Of a stretch of DNA of 64,000 nucleotides, positions 21,932 through 33,016 are shown piece after piece. Both the position numbers and the translations under genes were made by a program. The DNA is from Betaproteobacteria bacterium (lineage in GTDB: Bacteria; Pseudomonadota; Gammaproteobacteria; Burkholderiales; SG8-39), in the NCBI GenBank assembly GCA_004297625.1, contig SCTY01000028.1, positions 258,848 to 322,847 of the forward strand. Reading direction: 5' to 3'. Positions within the stretch are counted from its first letter, which is position 1. Every line of letters begins with the position of its first letter. The notes beneath the pieces were generated by a model, which saw only the letters and a program-made list of their open reading frames with translations, was not told the origin of the DNA and searched no databases.

Positions 21932-22843
21932 ATGCAAATCGGGATCGTCGGTCTGGGCAGGATCGGTGCGGGCATGGCACGGCGCCTCGCGCGGCGCGGC
22001 GTGCAGGTCATCTGCTATGACCAGGCCGAGGCGGCGCGCAAGGCGCTCGCCGCCGAATCGGGCATTCACTGCGTGGAAAATCTCGCGGCGATGTGCGCGC
22101 GCATCGAAGGCGAGCGCGTCATATTGCTTTCCTTGCCCGCCGGCGCGGCGGTGGAGGACACGACCCGCGGGCTCGCGCCGCTGCTGGCGACCGGCGACAC
22201 GCTGGTCGACGGCGGCAACAGCTACTATCGCGATTCGATGCGCCGCGCGCTCGGGCTGTCGCAGCAGGGATTGCGCTACATCGACGCCGGCGTGTCGGGC
22301 GGCGTCCAGGGCCTCGAGCAAGGCTATTGCCTGATGCTCGGCGGCACGCCGAAGTCGATCGAGATCTTCGAGCCTTTCGCGCGCCTGCTCGCGCCCGAGC
22401 CGCAACGCGGCTGGCTGCATTGCGGGCCGAGCGGCGCCGGCCACTTCGCCAAGATGATTCACAACGGCATCGAGTACGGCATCATGCAGTCGCTCGCCGA
22501 GGGCTTCGCGCTCCTTGCCGCGCGCCCGGATCTCGACATCGATCTCGCTCGCCTCGCGGAGACCTGGCGCCATGGGAGCGTGGTGCGCTCCTCGCTCCTC
22601 GATCTTTGCGCGTCGGTCCTCACGCGCGCGGAGGAGCTCGGCCGCGTCACGCCCGTGGTGGCCGATTCGGGCGAAGGCCGCTGGGCCGCCCTCGAATCGA
22701 TCGAGCTCGGCGTGCCGGCGCCGGTGATCACGCTCGCGCTGATGAACCGCTTCTCGAGCCAGGGCGGCTCCGACTACGCGCACAAGCTCCTCGCCATGAT
22801 GCGAAGCGAATTCGGCGGGCACGCCGTGCACACGAGCGCGTGA
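21932..22843 (+). CDS. gnd: 6-phosphogluconate dehydrogenase, decarboxylating (short type)
   Basis: Oxidises 6-phosphogluconate to ribulose 5-phosphate and CO2. The 303-residue length matches the short Gnd type rather than the ~470-residue E. coli type. Marks are GLGRIGAGMARRL (nucleotide binding), VDGGNSYYRDS, AGVSGGVQGLEQGY and HNGIEYGIMQS. The next gene overlaps the stop as GTGA and begins as gluconokinase, the enzyme that supplies its substrate, but that gene is broken. Confidence 0.93.
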   Translation: MQIGIVGLGRIGAGMARRLARRGVQVICYDQAEAARKALAAESGIHCVENLAAMCARIEGERVILLSLPAGAAVEDTTRGLAPLLATGDTLVDGGNSYYRDSMRRALGLSQQGLRYIDAGVSGGVQGLEQGYCLMLGGTPKSIEIFEPFARLLAPEPQRGWLHCGPSGAGHFAKMIHNGIEYGIMQSLAEGFALLAARPDLDIDLARLAETWRHGSVVRSSLLDLCASVLTRAEELGRVTPVVADSGEGRWAALESIELGVPAPVITLALMNRFSSQGGSDYAHKLLAMMRSEFGGHAVHTSA

Positions 22844-23058
22844 TCGTCGTCGTCATGGGCGTGTCCGGAGCCGGAAAGACGACGATCGGCTCGGCGCTGG
22901 CGCGCGATCTCGGCTGGCGCTTCCTCGATGGCGACGACTACCACTCGCCGCACAACGTGGCGAAGATGGCGGCCGGGCAGGCGCTGAGCGACGCGGACCG
23001 CGAGGCGCCCGCCCCACTTGCGCCGCGCCTAGCGCCTACTGGCCGATGTGCACCCGGT
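22840..23058 (+). pseudogene. gntK: Gluconokinase, truncated remnant
   Basis: The first ~57 codons clearly encode gluconokinase: Walker A GVSGAGKTT, then FLDGDDYHSPHNVAKM and LSDADRE. Homology then ends abruptly near 23010. Intact gluconokinases are about 165-175 residues, with the rest of the kinase core after this point. The frame stays open to 23331, but that part is antisense to the intact 3' end of ggt and has no kinase features. A deletion of the gntK 3' half next to ggt is the simplest explanation. Confidence 0.8.
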
Positions 23059-23059
23059 C

Positions 23060-24694
23060 TCAGTCGCCGCGCGCGGCGCCTCCGCGACGCGGGTCTGCGC
23101 CACCGCGCAAGCCGCCCGCAATGCGCTCGATCGCGTGCAGGCCGCTCTGCAGCGGGACCGATTCGACGACGTGGTTGCGGCTTTCGAGATCCGCGCGCAG
23201 CGCCTCGTAGACCGTGCCGCGTTCCAGCAGCGTCGGGCCGTTGCGGGAGCCGAAGTTGGGCAGTGCGATGGCCGATTGCACGTCGAATCCCCAATCGAGC
23301 GTGGCGACGAGCGTCCGGGCGACGTAGTTGATGATGTTCGGCCCGCCCGGCGAGCCGACGACGAGCCGCACCTGGCCGTCGCCGTCGAAAACGACGGTCG
23401 GCGCCATGCTGCTGCGCGGACGCTTGCGCGGCGCGACCTGGTTGGCCCCGCCCGGCGCGAAGTCGAAGTCGGTCAGCTGGTTGTTGAGGAGGAATCCGCG
23501 CACCATGATGCGGCTGCCGAAAGTGCTCTCGATCGTGGTCGTCATCGCAACCGCGTTGCCGTTCGCATCGACGATGGAGAAATGGCTGGTGCCGCTCTCG
23601 AAATCGCCCGGCAGCGCCACGCGCATGGAGCGCTCGCCGATGCGCCGCGCGCGCTCGTCGAGATACTTGCCGTCGAGCAGGCGCGCGACCGGCACCCGCA
23701 CGAAGTCCGGGTCGCCGGCGTAGCGCGCGCGGTCGGCATACGCGAGCCGTCCCGCTTCGGTGAAGAAGTGCACCGCCGCGGCCGAATGGCGAGGCGCGCG
23801 CGCGAAGGGCACCCGCTCCAGCATTCCGAGGATCTGCAAAACCGCGACCCCGCCCGAGCTCGGCGGGCCCATGGAGCACACGCGCCAGGCGCGGTACGGG
23901 CCGCAAACCGGCGCGCGCTCGAGCGCGCGGTAGCCGGCGAGATCTTCTTCGGTCATGTCGCCCGGCCTGGCATGCGAGCGCACCGCGTTCACGATGTCGC
24001 GCGCGATCCCGCCGCTGTAGAACGCGTCGGCGCCGCGCGTTGCGATCGTGCGCAGCGTGGCGCCGTACTGCGGATTGAGCACGCGCTCGCCGGCCGCTTT
24101 CGGCTTCCCGTCTGCGTCGTAGAAAATGCGCCGCGCTGCCGGATCCGCCGGCAGCAGGCGCTCGGCCGCGAGCTCCTCGTGCAGCTGCGCCGGCATGGCA
24201 AAACCTTCTTCCGCGGCGAAGATCGCATACTGGAAAAGCTCGGCCCAGCGCAGCCTGCCGTGGCGCCGATGCGCAACCTCGAGCATGCGCAGCACGCCGG
24301 GCACGCCAACCGAGCGCCCGCCGATGGCGTCCCAGAACTCCATGGGCGTGCCGTCGCTTTTCAGGAACCGATCCGGCCTCGCCGCGGCGGGGGCAGTCTC
24401 GCGCCCGTCGTAGCTCGTCAAGCGCTTCTCGCTCTGCGACCAGTAAAGCATGAACGCGCCGCCGCCGATCCCCGACGATTCGGGCTCCACCAGTCCGAGC
24501 ACCGTCTGCACGGCCACCGCGGCATCCACCGCCGTCCCGCCGCTCTTCAGCACCGCGTAGCCGGCGTCGACGGCGAGCGGATGCGCCGCCGCGACCATGA
24601 AATGCCGGGCGGTTTGCGCCTGACAAGCGAGCGCAAAAAACAAAAGGGCGGCCGCAGCCGCCCTTAACAACGCCACGTACCTGGAGCGAATCAC
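23060..24694 (-). CDS. ggt: Gamma-glutamyltransferase
   Basis: A periplasmic N-terminal-nucleophile hydrolase that cleaves gamma-glutamyl bonds of glutathione. The precursor is 544 residues, with a signal peptide ending near ALACQAQ and self-cleavage before Thr369 in [19 protein letters not shown]. The small subunit follows, with GSPGGPNI near the substrate site and a normal C-terminus GGADPRRGG. The start is GTG 24694, overlapping the hppA stop by GTGA. A terminator-like hairpin lies in the signal-peptide codons. Confidence 0.93.
   Translation of the reverse strand: MIRSRYVALLRAAAAALLFFALACQAQTARHFMVAAAHPLAVDAGYAVLKSGGTAVDAAVAVQTVLGLVEPESSGIGGGAFMLYWSQSEKRLTSYDGRETAPAAARPDRFLKSDGTPMEFWDAIGGRSVGVPGVLRMLEVAHRRHGRLRWAELFQYAIFAAEEGFAMPAQLHEELAAERLLPADPAARRIFYDADGKPKAAGERVLNPQYGATLRTIATRGADAFYSGGIARDIVNAVRSHARPGDMTEEDLAGYRALERAPVCGPYRAWRVCSMGPPSSGGVAVLQILGMLERVPFARAPRHSAAAVHFFTEAGRLAYADRARYAGDPDFVRVPVARLLDGKYLDERARRIGERSMRVALPGDFESGTSHFSIVDANGNAVAMTTTIESTFGSRIMVRGFLLNNQLTDFDFAPGGANQVAPRKRPRSSMAPTVVFDGDGQVRLVVGSPGGPNIINYVARTLVATLDWGFDVQSAIALPNFGSRNGPTLLERGTVYEALRADLESRNHVVESVPLQSGLHAIERIAGGLRGGADPRRGGAARGD
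24635..24665 (-). terminator. Intrinsic terminator embedded in the ggt 5' coding region
   Basis: On the minus strand a perfect 9-bp stem AAGGGCGGC / GCCGCCCTT with loop TGCG is followed by TTGTTTTTT. It starts about 30 bases into ggt and encodes part of the hydrophobic signal core. It should stop most transcription coming from hppA, or attenuate ggt. Confidence 0.65.
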
Positions 24695-26760
24695 GCCATC
24701 AACGGCACGATGAGAAGCGCCACGATATTGATGATCTTGATGAGCGGGTTCACCGCCGGGCCGGCGGTGTCCTTGTAGGGGTCGCCGACCGTGTCGCCGG
24801 TCACCGCGGCCTTGTGCGCGTCCGAGCCCTTGCCGCCGTGGTGCCCGTCCTCGATGTACTTCTTCGCGTTGTCCCAGGCGCCGCCGCCGGTGCACATCGA
24901 GATGGCGACGAACAGTCCCGTCACGATCGTGCCCATCAGCACGCCGCCGAGCGCCTGCGGGCCGAGAATCAGGCCGACGAGAATCGGCACCAGCACCGGC
25001 AGGAGCGACGGGATCATCATCTCCCGGATCGCCGCGCGCGTCAGCATGTCCACCGCGGTGCCGTATTGCGGCTTGGCGGTGCCTTGCATGATGCCGGGGA
25101 TTTCCTTGAACTGGCGGCGCACTTCGAGCACCACCGCGCCCGCGGCGCGGCCCACCGCCTCCATCGCCATGGAGGCGAACAGGTACGGGACCATGCCGCC
25201 GATGAACAGGCCGATGATCACCATGTGGTTCGAGAGATCGAAGCTCAGGCTCTTGCCGCTCGCTTCGAGCGCGTGCGTGTAGTCGGCGAAAAGCACGAGC
25301 GCCGCAAGGCCCGCCGAACCGATGGCGTAGCCCTTGGTCACGGCCTTGGTGGTGTTGCCTACGGCGTCGAGCGGATCGGTGATGGCGCGCACCGAGTCCG
25401 GCAGATCCGCCATCTCGGCGATGCCGCCGGCGTTATCGGTGATCGGCCCATAGGCGTCGAGCGCGACGATGATCCCGGCCATCGACAGCATCGAGGTCGC
25501 CGCCGTGGCGATGCCGTAAAGGCCCGCGAGCCCGTACGAGACGAGGATCGCGACGCACACCGCGAGCACCGGCCAGGCGGTGGACTTCATCGAGACGCCG
25601 AGGCCGGCGATAATATTGGTCGCATGGCCGGTCGTGCTCGCCTGGGCGACGTGGCGCACCGGCTTGAACTGCGTGCCGGTGTAGTACTCGGTGATCCAGA
25701 CGAGAAATCCGGTGAGCACCATGCCGACCACCGCGGCGCCGTAGAGGTGCCATATGGTGATGAAGCGGACCCGGCCGGCGATGTCGAACGGCACCGACTT
25801 CACCACGTCGTCCATCAGCACCAGGGTGATGGGATAGAACGCGATCAGCGCGAGCACCCCGGAGGCCGCGAGCCCCTTGTAAAGAGCCGGCATGACGTTG
25901 ACGTCGCCCGGCCTTGCCTTCACGAACCACGTGCCGATGATGGACGCGATGATGGCAAAGCCGCCGATCGCGAGCGGATAGACGAGCGCCGCCGTCGTCT
26001 TCAACATCAGCGCGCCGAGGATCATGGTGGCGATGATCGTGACCGCGTAGGTCTCGAAAAGGTCGGCCGCCATGCCGGCGCAGTCGCCGACGTTGTCGCC
26101 GACGTTGTCCGCAATCACGGCCGGGTTGCGCGGGTCGTCTTCGGGGATGCCGGCCTCCACCTTGCCGACGAGGTCCGCGCCCACGTCGGCGCCCTTGGTG
26201 AAGATGCCGCCGCCGAGACGGGCGAAGATCGAGATCAGCGAGCCGCCGAACCCCAGCCCGACGAGCGGCTGGACCACGTGCACGAGGTTGCCCCGGTCGA
26301 GCGCGTTCGCGTAGAGCAGCGCGAAATAGCCCGCGACGCCGAGCAGCCCGAGACCGACCACCAGCAGGCCGGTTATCGCGCCGCCGTTGAATGCGACGTG
26401 CAGCGCCTCGTTAAGGCCGGTACGCGCGGCTTCGGCAGTGCGCACGTTCGCGCGCACCGAGATGTTCATGCCGATGATGCCGCAGGAGCCCGAGAGCAGC
26501 GCACCGAGCAGGAAGCCCCACGCCGTCGCCCACCCCAGGCCCGGAACAAGGCCGATCACCAGGAACAGCACCACGCCGACCATCGCGATCGTCTTGTACT
26601 GGCGCCACAGGTAGGCGATCGCGCCTTCGCGCACCGCGGCCGAGATCTCGCGCATGCGCTCGTTGCCCTCGGGCAGGCGCAGGATCCGGCTCGCCTGCCA
26701 GACGCCGTAGAGGATCGCAAGAATCGCGCATCCGAGCGCGAAGACGAGGCCGCCAGTCAT
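24691..26760 (-). CDS. hppA: Membrane proton-translocating pyrophosphatase
   Basis: Integral membrane pyrophosphatase of 689 residues with about 16 membrane segments. It couples PPi hydrolysis to proton export. The catalytic motif is [11 protein letters not shown] with [14 protein letters not shown] nearby. The segment [10 protein letters not shown] has Lys at the position that is Ala in potassium-dependent enzymes, so this should be the potassium-independent H+ type. It precedes ggt (GTGA overlap) and follows adk in the same direction after a 52-base gap. Confidence 0.95.
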   Translation of the reverse strand: MTGGLVFALGCAILAILYGVWQASRILRLPEGNERMREISAAVREGAIAYLWRQYKTIAMVGVVLFLVIGLVPGLGWATAWGFLLGALLSGSCGIIGMNISVRANVRTAEAARTGLNEALHVAFNGGAITGLLVVGLGLLGVAGYFALLYANALDRGNLVHVVQPLVGLGFGGSLISIFARLGGGIFTKGADVGADLVGKVEAGIPEDDPRNPAVIADNVGDNVGDCAGMAADLFETYAVTIIATMILGALMLKTTAALVYPLAIGGFAIIASIIGTWFVKARPGDVNVMPALYKGLAASGVLALIAFYPITLVLMDDVVKSVPFDIAGRVRFITIWHLYGAAVVGMVLTGFLVWITEYYTGTQFKPVRHVAQASTTGHATNIIAGLGVSMKSTAWPVLAVCVAILVSYGLAGLYGIATAATSMLSMAGIIVALDAYGPITDNAGGIAEMADLPDSVRAITDPLDAVGNTTKAVTKGYAIGSAGLAALVLFADYTHALEASGKSLSFDLSNHMVIIGLFIGGMVPYLFASMAMEAVGRAAGAVVLEVRRQFKEIPGIMQGTAKPQYGTAVDMLTRAAIREMMIPSLLPVLVPILVGLILGPQALGGVLMGTIVTGLFVAISMCTGGGAWDNAKKYIEDGHHGGKGSDAHKAAVTGDTVGDPYKDTAGPAVNPLIKIINIVALLIVPLMA

Positions 26761-26812
26761 GTTGTTCTCCCCGAAAAGGGCTCGAATTTTATCAGGTCAG
26801 AACCGGCGGGCG

Positions 26813-28196
<1,384 letters not shown>

Positions 28197-28200
<4 letters not shown>

Positions 28201-28385
28201 GCGACTTCTTCTTCCGGCGGCAGCTTGCGCGCCTCCTCCTCCAGCATGACGGGGATGCCGTCCTTCACCGGGTAGCCGAGCCGGTCGGCTTTGCACACCA
28301 GCTCGTTCGCCTGCTTGCGGTAGAGGAGCTTGCCCTTGCACAGCGGGCACACCAGGATTTCAAGCAGCTTTGGATCGACGCGCAT
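28197..28385 (-). CDS. Trm112 family zinc-ribbon-like protein
   Basis: A 62-residue YcaR-type protein beginning with [16 protein letters not shown], where CPLC and a later single C form an incomplete zinc ribbon, as is normal for bacterial members. [20 protein letters not shown] is the family tail. It may stabilise a partner enzyme, but no partner is proven. Conserved between lpxK and kdsB, it overlaps lpxK by 26 bases and kdsB by 4. Confidence 0.9.
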
Positions 28386-29334
28386 GCAGTTTCCCCAGCA
28401 GCCAGTCGCCGAAGGCTGGATCGAGCTTCGCGCTCACCGGAAGCACCCACCAGTTCGGGCGCGCGTAGCGGCGCAATTTTACCGCGTCCTTCTCGGTCAT
28501 CAGCACTTGCGCCGCGTCGCCGAACTCCAGGTCCTCGGGCACGAAGCGATGGTGGTCCGGAAACGGGTGCGGCCGCACGCGCACGCCGAGCTTTGCGAGA
28601 TGCAGGAAGAAACGGTTCGGCTCGCCGATGCCGGCGACCGCGTGGACCGTTTGGCCGCCGAACGCCTGCGCCGGCCGCCGCTCGCGGGCATCGGTCATGC
28701 GATGCAGCTCGGCGCCCTCGAGCGACATGCGGTAACCGGGAATGGCCGCATTATCGTGGCACACGACCGCGTCCACGGTTCTCAGCCGGCGCGCCGGCTC
28801 GCGCAGCGGCCCGGCCGGCAGCAGGAAGCCGTTGCCGAAGCCGCGGGCGTCGACCACCGCGATCTCCACGTCGCGGCGCAGCCGATAGTGCTGCAGCCCG
28901 TCGTCGAGGATGACCACGTCGACCTCCGGATGCTGCCGCCGCAACGCCTGGATGACCTCGGCGCGCTCGCGTCCGACCCAGACCGGACAGCCGCTGCGCC
29001 GCGCGAGCACGATGGGCTCGTCGCCGACCTCCTCGGCCTGCGATGCGATCGTCGCGGCGCGCGGCGCGCCTTCAGCGCCCCCGTAGCCGCGCGAAACGAT
29101 CGCCGGCGACCAGCCGTTGCGCTTGAGAAACTCGGCGATCCACAGCACGAGCGGCGTCTTTCCCGAGCCGCCGGCGCTGAGATTGCCGACCACGATGACC
29201 GGGATCCCGGGATGCGAGCTGCGCAGGATCCGCAGCCGGTATGACGCTCTGCGGGCGAACGCGAGAAAACCGAACACAGCGCTCGCCGGCCACAGCAACC
29301 ACGCCATGGCGCCGCGCCGGTACCAGTGCTTCAC
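28360..29334 (-). CDS. lpxK: Tetraacyldisaccharide 4'-kinase
   Basis: Phosphorylates the lipid A precursor at the 4' position on the inner face of the inner membrane. An N-terminal hydrophobic helix ([15 protein letters not shown]) anchors the protein. The P-loop is [13 protein letters not shown] and VILDDGLQH is the family's second motif. It is 324 residues. One base separates it from exbD upstream. Confidence 0.96.
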   Translation of the reverse strand: MKHWYRRGAMAWLLWPASAVFGFLAFARRASYRLRILRSSHPGIPVIVVGNLSAGGSGKTPLVLWIAEFLKRNGWSPAIVSRGYGGAEGAPRAATIASQAEEVGDEPIVLARRSGCPVWVGRERAEVIQALRRQHPEVDVVILDDGLQHYRLRRDVEIAVVDARGFGNGFLLPAGPLREPARRLRTVDAVVCHDNAAIPGYRMSLEGAELHRMTDARERRPAQAFGGQTVHAVAGIGEPNRFFLHLAKLGVRVRPHPFPDHHRFVPEDLEFGDAAQVLMTEKDAVKLRRYARPNWWVLPVSAKLDPAFGDWLLGKLHARRSKAA

Positions 29335-29335
29335 T

Positions 29336-29752
29336 TTACTTGTTCGACTGCGCGGTGAAAGTGATCTGCGACAGGCCGGCGAGCCGTGAAGCTTCCATTA
29401 TTCGGATCACCGACTGGTGCGTCGCGGTGGCGTCCGCGCTGATGACGACCACCGGCTCCTTGAGCGTGCCCCCCGCGCGCCGCAGATCGTCGGCGAGCTG
29501 CTCCACCGAGCGCCAGCTTACCGGCTGGTGGTTGATGACGTACTCGCCCTTCGCATTCACCAGCACGGAGATCTCGTTCGGGCGCTCGAGCTGCTTTTCG
29601 GCACTGGCGGTCGGAAGGTTGATCTGCAGCTCGGTGTATTTCGAGTAAGTGGTGGTGATCATCAGAAAGATGAGGATCACCATCATCACGTCGATGAGCG
29701 GCACGAGGTTGATCTCGAGCGGCTCCTTTTCCTTGCCGCGCTGGAAGTTCAT
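29336..29752 (-). CDS. exbD: Biopolymer transporter ExbD
   Basis: A 138-residue inner-membrane protein with one transmembrane helix near residues 15-35. It contains the proton-path Asp in NLVPLIDVMMVILIF, and a periplasmic domain follows. With ExbB it forms the motor that energises TonB-dependent outer-membrane transport, or a related TolQR-like function. It starts 4 bases inside exbB (ATGA). No tonB is adjacent. Confidence 0.94.
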   Translation of the reverse strand: MNFQRGKEKEPLEINLVPLIDVMMVILIFLMITTTYSKYTELQINLPTASAEKQLERPNEISVLVNAKGEYVINHQPVSWRSVEQLADDLRRAGGTLKEPVVVISADATATHQSVIRIMEASRLAGLSQITFTAQSNK

Positions 29753-30381
29753 CCGCGCGGCTGGCCCTGGAACAGCTCCACGCGCTCGCCGTGCACGATG
29801 TCGACGAGCTTCGAGGCCTGGTGCTCCATTTCCACCACGTACGTGTCCACCTTGTTCTTGAAATGGCGGTAGAAGATAAGCGATGGAATGGAGATCGCGA
29901 TGCCGAACGCCGTGTTGTACAGCGCGATCGAAATGCCGTGCGCGAGCTGCTGCGGATTGGTTCCGGTCGGCGACTGCGAGCCGAAGATCTCGATCATGCC
30001 GATGACCGTGCCGAAGAGGCCCAGCAGCGGCGCGGCGGTCGCGATGGTGCCGAGCGTGGTGAGGAAGCGCTCGAGCTGGTGCGCGACGCCGCGCCCCGCC
30101 TCCTCGATCGCCTCCTTCATCACGTAGCGCGAGCTGCGGTGATTGCGCAGCCCGGCGGCGAGCACCGTGCCGAGCGGCGAGTCCTTGGCGAGCTTGTCGA
30201 GCACCTCGCTCGACACTCCCTGCCGCTGGTAGACGGACACCACCTGCTCAAGCAGCGTCGGCGGGATGATCCTGCGATCGCGCAGGGTGATGGAGCGCTC
30301 GATGATCAGGGCAACCGCGATGATTGAAGCCAGCAGCAGGAACCAGATCGGCCATCCGGCTGCCTGAATGATTGCAAACAA
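29749..30381 (-). CDS. exbB: MotA/TolQ/ExbB proton channel family protein
   Basis: A 210-residue membrane protein with three hydrophobic segments and the conserved TAAPLLGLFGTVIGMIEIF. It partners ExbD. The only usable start is TTG 30381, preceded by GAAGGA at good spacing. First gene of the exbB-exbD-lpxK-Trm112-kdsB-adk operon, whose promoter must lie in the DnaA-box-bearing gap shared with xseA. Confidence 0.93.
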   Translation of the reverse strand: MFAIIQAAGWPIWFLLLASIIAVALIIERSITLRDRRIIPPTLLEQVVSVYQRQGVSSEVLDKLAKDSPLGTVLAAGLRNHRSSRYVMKEAIEEAGRGVAHQLERFLTTLGTIATAAPLLGLFGTVIGMIEIFGSQSPTGTNPQQLAHGISIALYNTAFGIAISIPSLIFYRHFKNKVDTYVVEMEHQASKLVDIVHGERVELFQGQPRG

Positions 30382-30737
30382 CTTTTTTTCCTTCTGTTTT
30401 TCCGGTTCCCCGCGCGCCGGACTTTAAGCAATCCGTAGCGACGCAGCAAGTTTCTGCGCCGCGTCAAAACTACAGGAAGCGCTGCCCGCGAACGGCTGTG
30501 CGTAGTGGAGAATGCGATATCCACAAAAACCTGTGGATAAGTTTGTGGATTATCACTGAATACCGCGCAAGATGCCTGTAACAAAGCCCTCCAAGACGGT
30601 GGCGGTGAAAATTTGAGCAATCATTTTGGCTTCGCAAACAGCCCCTTACGCGAAAGAATCGGGCTCCGCGCGCGACTCCGTGCCGAAGCTCACGCAGCCG
30701 GGCACGCGTGTGGATTAGTGTACGCTCGCTTGCGCTC
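30382..30737. promoter_or_regulatory. Divergent promoter region with a DnaA-box cluster
   Basis: This 356-base gap between exbB and xseA holds no gene I can support. It contains TGTGGATAA (30532-30540), a perfect DnaA box on the minus strand. One-mismatch boxes lie at 30517-30525 (ATATCCACA), 30544-30552 and 30709-30717 (both TGTGGATTA). The first two form an inverted repeat ATCCACA...TGTGGAT. DnaA probably binds here and may tune exbB or xseA. Confidence 0.6.
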
Positions 30738-31979
30738 TTGACTTCGATCTACTACGACGCTCCACGCGATTCTGTAGCGCCCGGCGCCGGGGCTGTCACG
30801 GTGTCGCAGTTGCTGCGCAGCGTGCGCGACACGCTGGAGCGCCGCTTCCCCCTCATGTGGGTGCGCGGGGAGCTGTCGAACCTCTCGCGCGCGCCTTCCG
30901 GACACTGTTATTTCACCCTCAAGGACGACGCCGCGCAGGTCGATTGCGTGATGTACCGCAGCCGGCTCGCCGCAGTGGATTGGGAGCTGCGCAACGGGGC
31001 TCAGGTCGAAGTGCGCGCGCTGGCGTCGCTCTACGAGCCGCGTGGCCGTTTTCAGCTCACGGTGGAGGCGATCCGCCAGGCGGGGCTCGGTCCGCTTTAC
31101 GAGCGCTTCCTGCGGGTGAAGAACAAGCTGCAGCAGGAAGGGTTGTTCGATGCCGCGGCCAAGCGCCCGCTTCCTGCCCATCCTCGCCGCATCGGCGTGG
31201 TGACTTCGCTCGCCGCGGCAGCGCTGCGCGATGTGCTTACCGCGCTGGCGCGCCGCAACCCGTCCATACCGGTGATCGTCTACCCGGTGCCGGTGCAGGG
31301 CGAAGCCGCCTCGGGTCGTATCGCGGCGATGCTCGCGAAGGCCAACGCGCGCGCCGAATGCGACGTGCTGCTTCTCGTGCGCGGCGGCGGCTCGATCGAG
31401 GACCTGTGGCCGTTCAACGAAGAAATCGTGGCACGCGCCATCCGCGCATCGTCGATTCCCGTGGTTGTCGGCGTGGGCCACGAAACCGACTTCACGATTG
31501 CCGATTTTGCGGCCGACCAGCGAGCGGCGACGCCTACGGCGGCCGCCGAGCTCGCGAGCCCCGCGCGAGCGGAGCTCGGCGCGCGGCTCGCGGAATGCCT
31601 TCGCTGCCTTACGCGCGAAATGCGCCGGCGGCTCGACTACGCCGCCCAGGCGGTCGATGGCTGCGCGCGGCGCCTGGTGCATCCTGCCGAGCGCCTGCGG
31701 CGCCATCAGCAGCTCCTGACGCAGCTCTCGGCGCGCCTGGGCTTCTCCTTTCTCCAGGGCATGCGCGCGTGCGAGGCGCGGCTCGCGCGCCTGCGCGCGA
31801 GCCTGGACGGGCTCGATCCTGCCGCGGTACTCGGCCGCGGCTATAGCATGACTTACAACGCCGCAGGCGAGCTGCTGCGCGATGCGGCGCAGGCACGTCC
31901 CGGCGAGCGCCTGCGCACGAGGCTTGCTCGGGGCGAGTTGGATAGCGAGATCATTCCCAAAGACGGAGATCCGACGTAA
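30738..31979 (+). CDS. xseA: Exodeoxyribonuclease VII large subunit
   Basis: Catalytic subunit of exonuclease VII. It has an N-terminal OB fold (VRGELSNLSRAPSGHCYFTLKD), the catalytic region (RIGVVTSLAAAALRD, LLVRGGGSIEDLWPFN, VGVGHETDFTIAD) and a helical tail ending GRGYSMTYN. I chose TTG 30738 (413 residues). GTG 30708 is in frame but overlaps a DnaA-like box, and GTG 30801 is a third option. The stop overlaps the next gene by one base (TAATG). Confidence 0.93.
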   Translation: MTSIYYDAPRDSVAPGAGAVTVSQLLRSVRDTLERRFPLMWVRGELSNLSRAPSGHCYFTLKDDAAQVDCVMYRSRLAAVDWELRNGAQVEVRALASLYEPRGRFQLTVEAIRQAGLGPLYERFLRVKNKLQQEGLFDAAAKRPLPAHPRRIGVVTSLAAAALRDVLTALARRNPSIPVIVYPVPVQGEAASGRIAAMLAKANARAECDVLLLVRGGGSIEDLWPFNEEIVARAIRASSIPVVVGVGHETDFTIADFAADQRAATPTAAAELASPARAELGARLAECLRCLTREMRRRLDYAAQAVDGCARRLVHPAERLRRHQQLLTQLSARLGFSFLQGMRACEARLARLRASLDGLDPAAVLGRGYSMTYNAAGELLRDAAQARPGERLRTRLARGELDSEIIPKDGDPT

Positions 31980-32530
31980 TGGGCCATCGGCTTTCGAAAA
32001 TCACCACGCGCACCGGCGATGCCGGCGAGACCGGCCTCGGCGACGGCGCGCGCGTCGCAAAGGACAGCCCGCGCATCGCCGCGCTCGGCGATCTCGACGA
32101 GCTCAATTCCGCGCTCGGCATGATCCTCGCCGAAGAGGTTCCGGAAAAGCTGCGCCAGGTGTTCTCGGAGGTGCAGCACGATCTCTTCGATCTCGGCGGC
32201 GAGCTGAGCATTCCGGGGCATCAACTGATCAAGGCCGAGCAGGTGGAGAGACTGGAAACGCAGCTCGAAGCGTGGAACGCCGATCTGGCGCCGCTCAAGG
32301 AATTCATCCTGCCGGGCGGCAGCCGCGCTGCCGCAGCCGCGCATGTCGCGCGCACGGTGTGCCGCCGGGCGGAGCGCAGCGTGGTCGCGCTGGGGCACAA
32401 GGAGCCGGTAGGCGAGCACGCGCGCCAATACCTCAATCGCCTGTCCGACCTGCTGTTCGTCGCCGGGCGCGTGCTCAACCGGGCCGCCGGACGCGAGGAC
32501 GTTCAGTGGCGCCATCGTGCAAAACGATAA
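31979..32530 (+). CDS. Cob(I)yrinic acid a,c-diamide adenosyltransferase, PduO type
   Basis: Adenosylates cob(I)alamin with ATP to form coenzyme B12. PduO-type marks are [46 protein letters not shown] and [13 protein letters not shown]. It is 183 residues. Transcribed with xseA through a TAATG junction, an association commonly seen only as co-location. No other cobalamin gene is in the window. Confidence 0.92.
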   Translation: MGHRLSKITTRTGDAGETGLGDGARVAKDSPRIAALGDLDELNSALGMILAEEVPEKLRQVFSEVQHDLFDLGGELSIPGHQLIKAEQVERLETQLEAWNADLAPLKEFILPGGSRAAAAAHVARTVCRRAERSVVALGHKEPVGEHARQYLNRLSDLLFVAGRVLNRAAGREDVQWRHRAKR

Positions 32531-32598
32531 GGGCCCGCGGAGCGCATTGCGGACCAGCACAGCGGGACCGACCGGGCGGTTCTATACTCTCCGTGGCC

Positions 32599-33012
32599 AT
32601 GAGCGCCGAAGACCTCGCCAGCCGGCAGCGCATCCTCATCGTTGACGACGAGGAGTCGACGCGGCTTCTGCTCGCGCGCATGGTCTCCACGGAGCTCAAA
32701 GCCGAGGTGCAGCTCGCGGGAACGAGCGTGCAGGCCCTCAGGCTCGCCGAGAGCTCGGTTTACGACGCCATCCTGCTCGACATCCTCATGCCCGGCATGG
32801 ACGGCTTCGAGCTGCTGCGGCGAATCCGCGAGAACACGCCGAACGCCGCAACGCCGGTGATCGTGGTGTCGATCCTTTCCGACGACAAGAGCGCGGAGCG
32901 CGCCCGCTCGCTCGGCGCGAGCGCCTACCATGTGAAGCCGATACGCCGTCCCGAGCTGATCAACATGATCCGGCGCGAGCTCGCCGCGGCGCGCCGGGCG
33001 GAATCGAGGTAG
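32599..33012 (+). CDS. Single-domain response regulator
   Basis: A 137-residue receiver domain without an output domain. The acidic pair is VDDEE, the phospho-acceptor is the D of LLDILMPGMDG, and the conserved Lys is in YHVKPI. It resembles CheY-like or PatA-type signalling proteins. No histidine kinase gene is nearby, so the partner is unknown. GTG-GCC-ATG at the start offers two initiation codons; I use ATG 32599. Confidence 0.88.
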   Translation: MSAEDLASRQRILIVDDEESTRLLLARMVSTELKAEVQLAGTSVQALRLAESSVYDAILLDILMPGMDGFELLRRIRENTPNAATPVIVVSILSDDKSAERARSLGASAYHVKPIRRPELINMIRRELAAARRAESR

Positions 33013-33016
33013 GGCG

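Noticed and set aside
22840..23331. A full-length (163-residue) gluconokinase read through to 23331.
   Set aside because: Length looks right, but everything after ~23010 is antisense to ggt and lacks kinase motifs.
30382..30737. Chromosomal replication origin at the DnaA-box cluster.
   Set aside because: No dnaA, dnaN, gidA or parAB nearby, no AT-rich unwinding repeats, and only three to four boxes.
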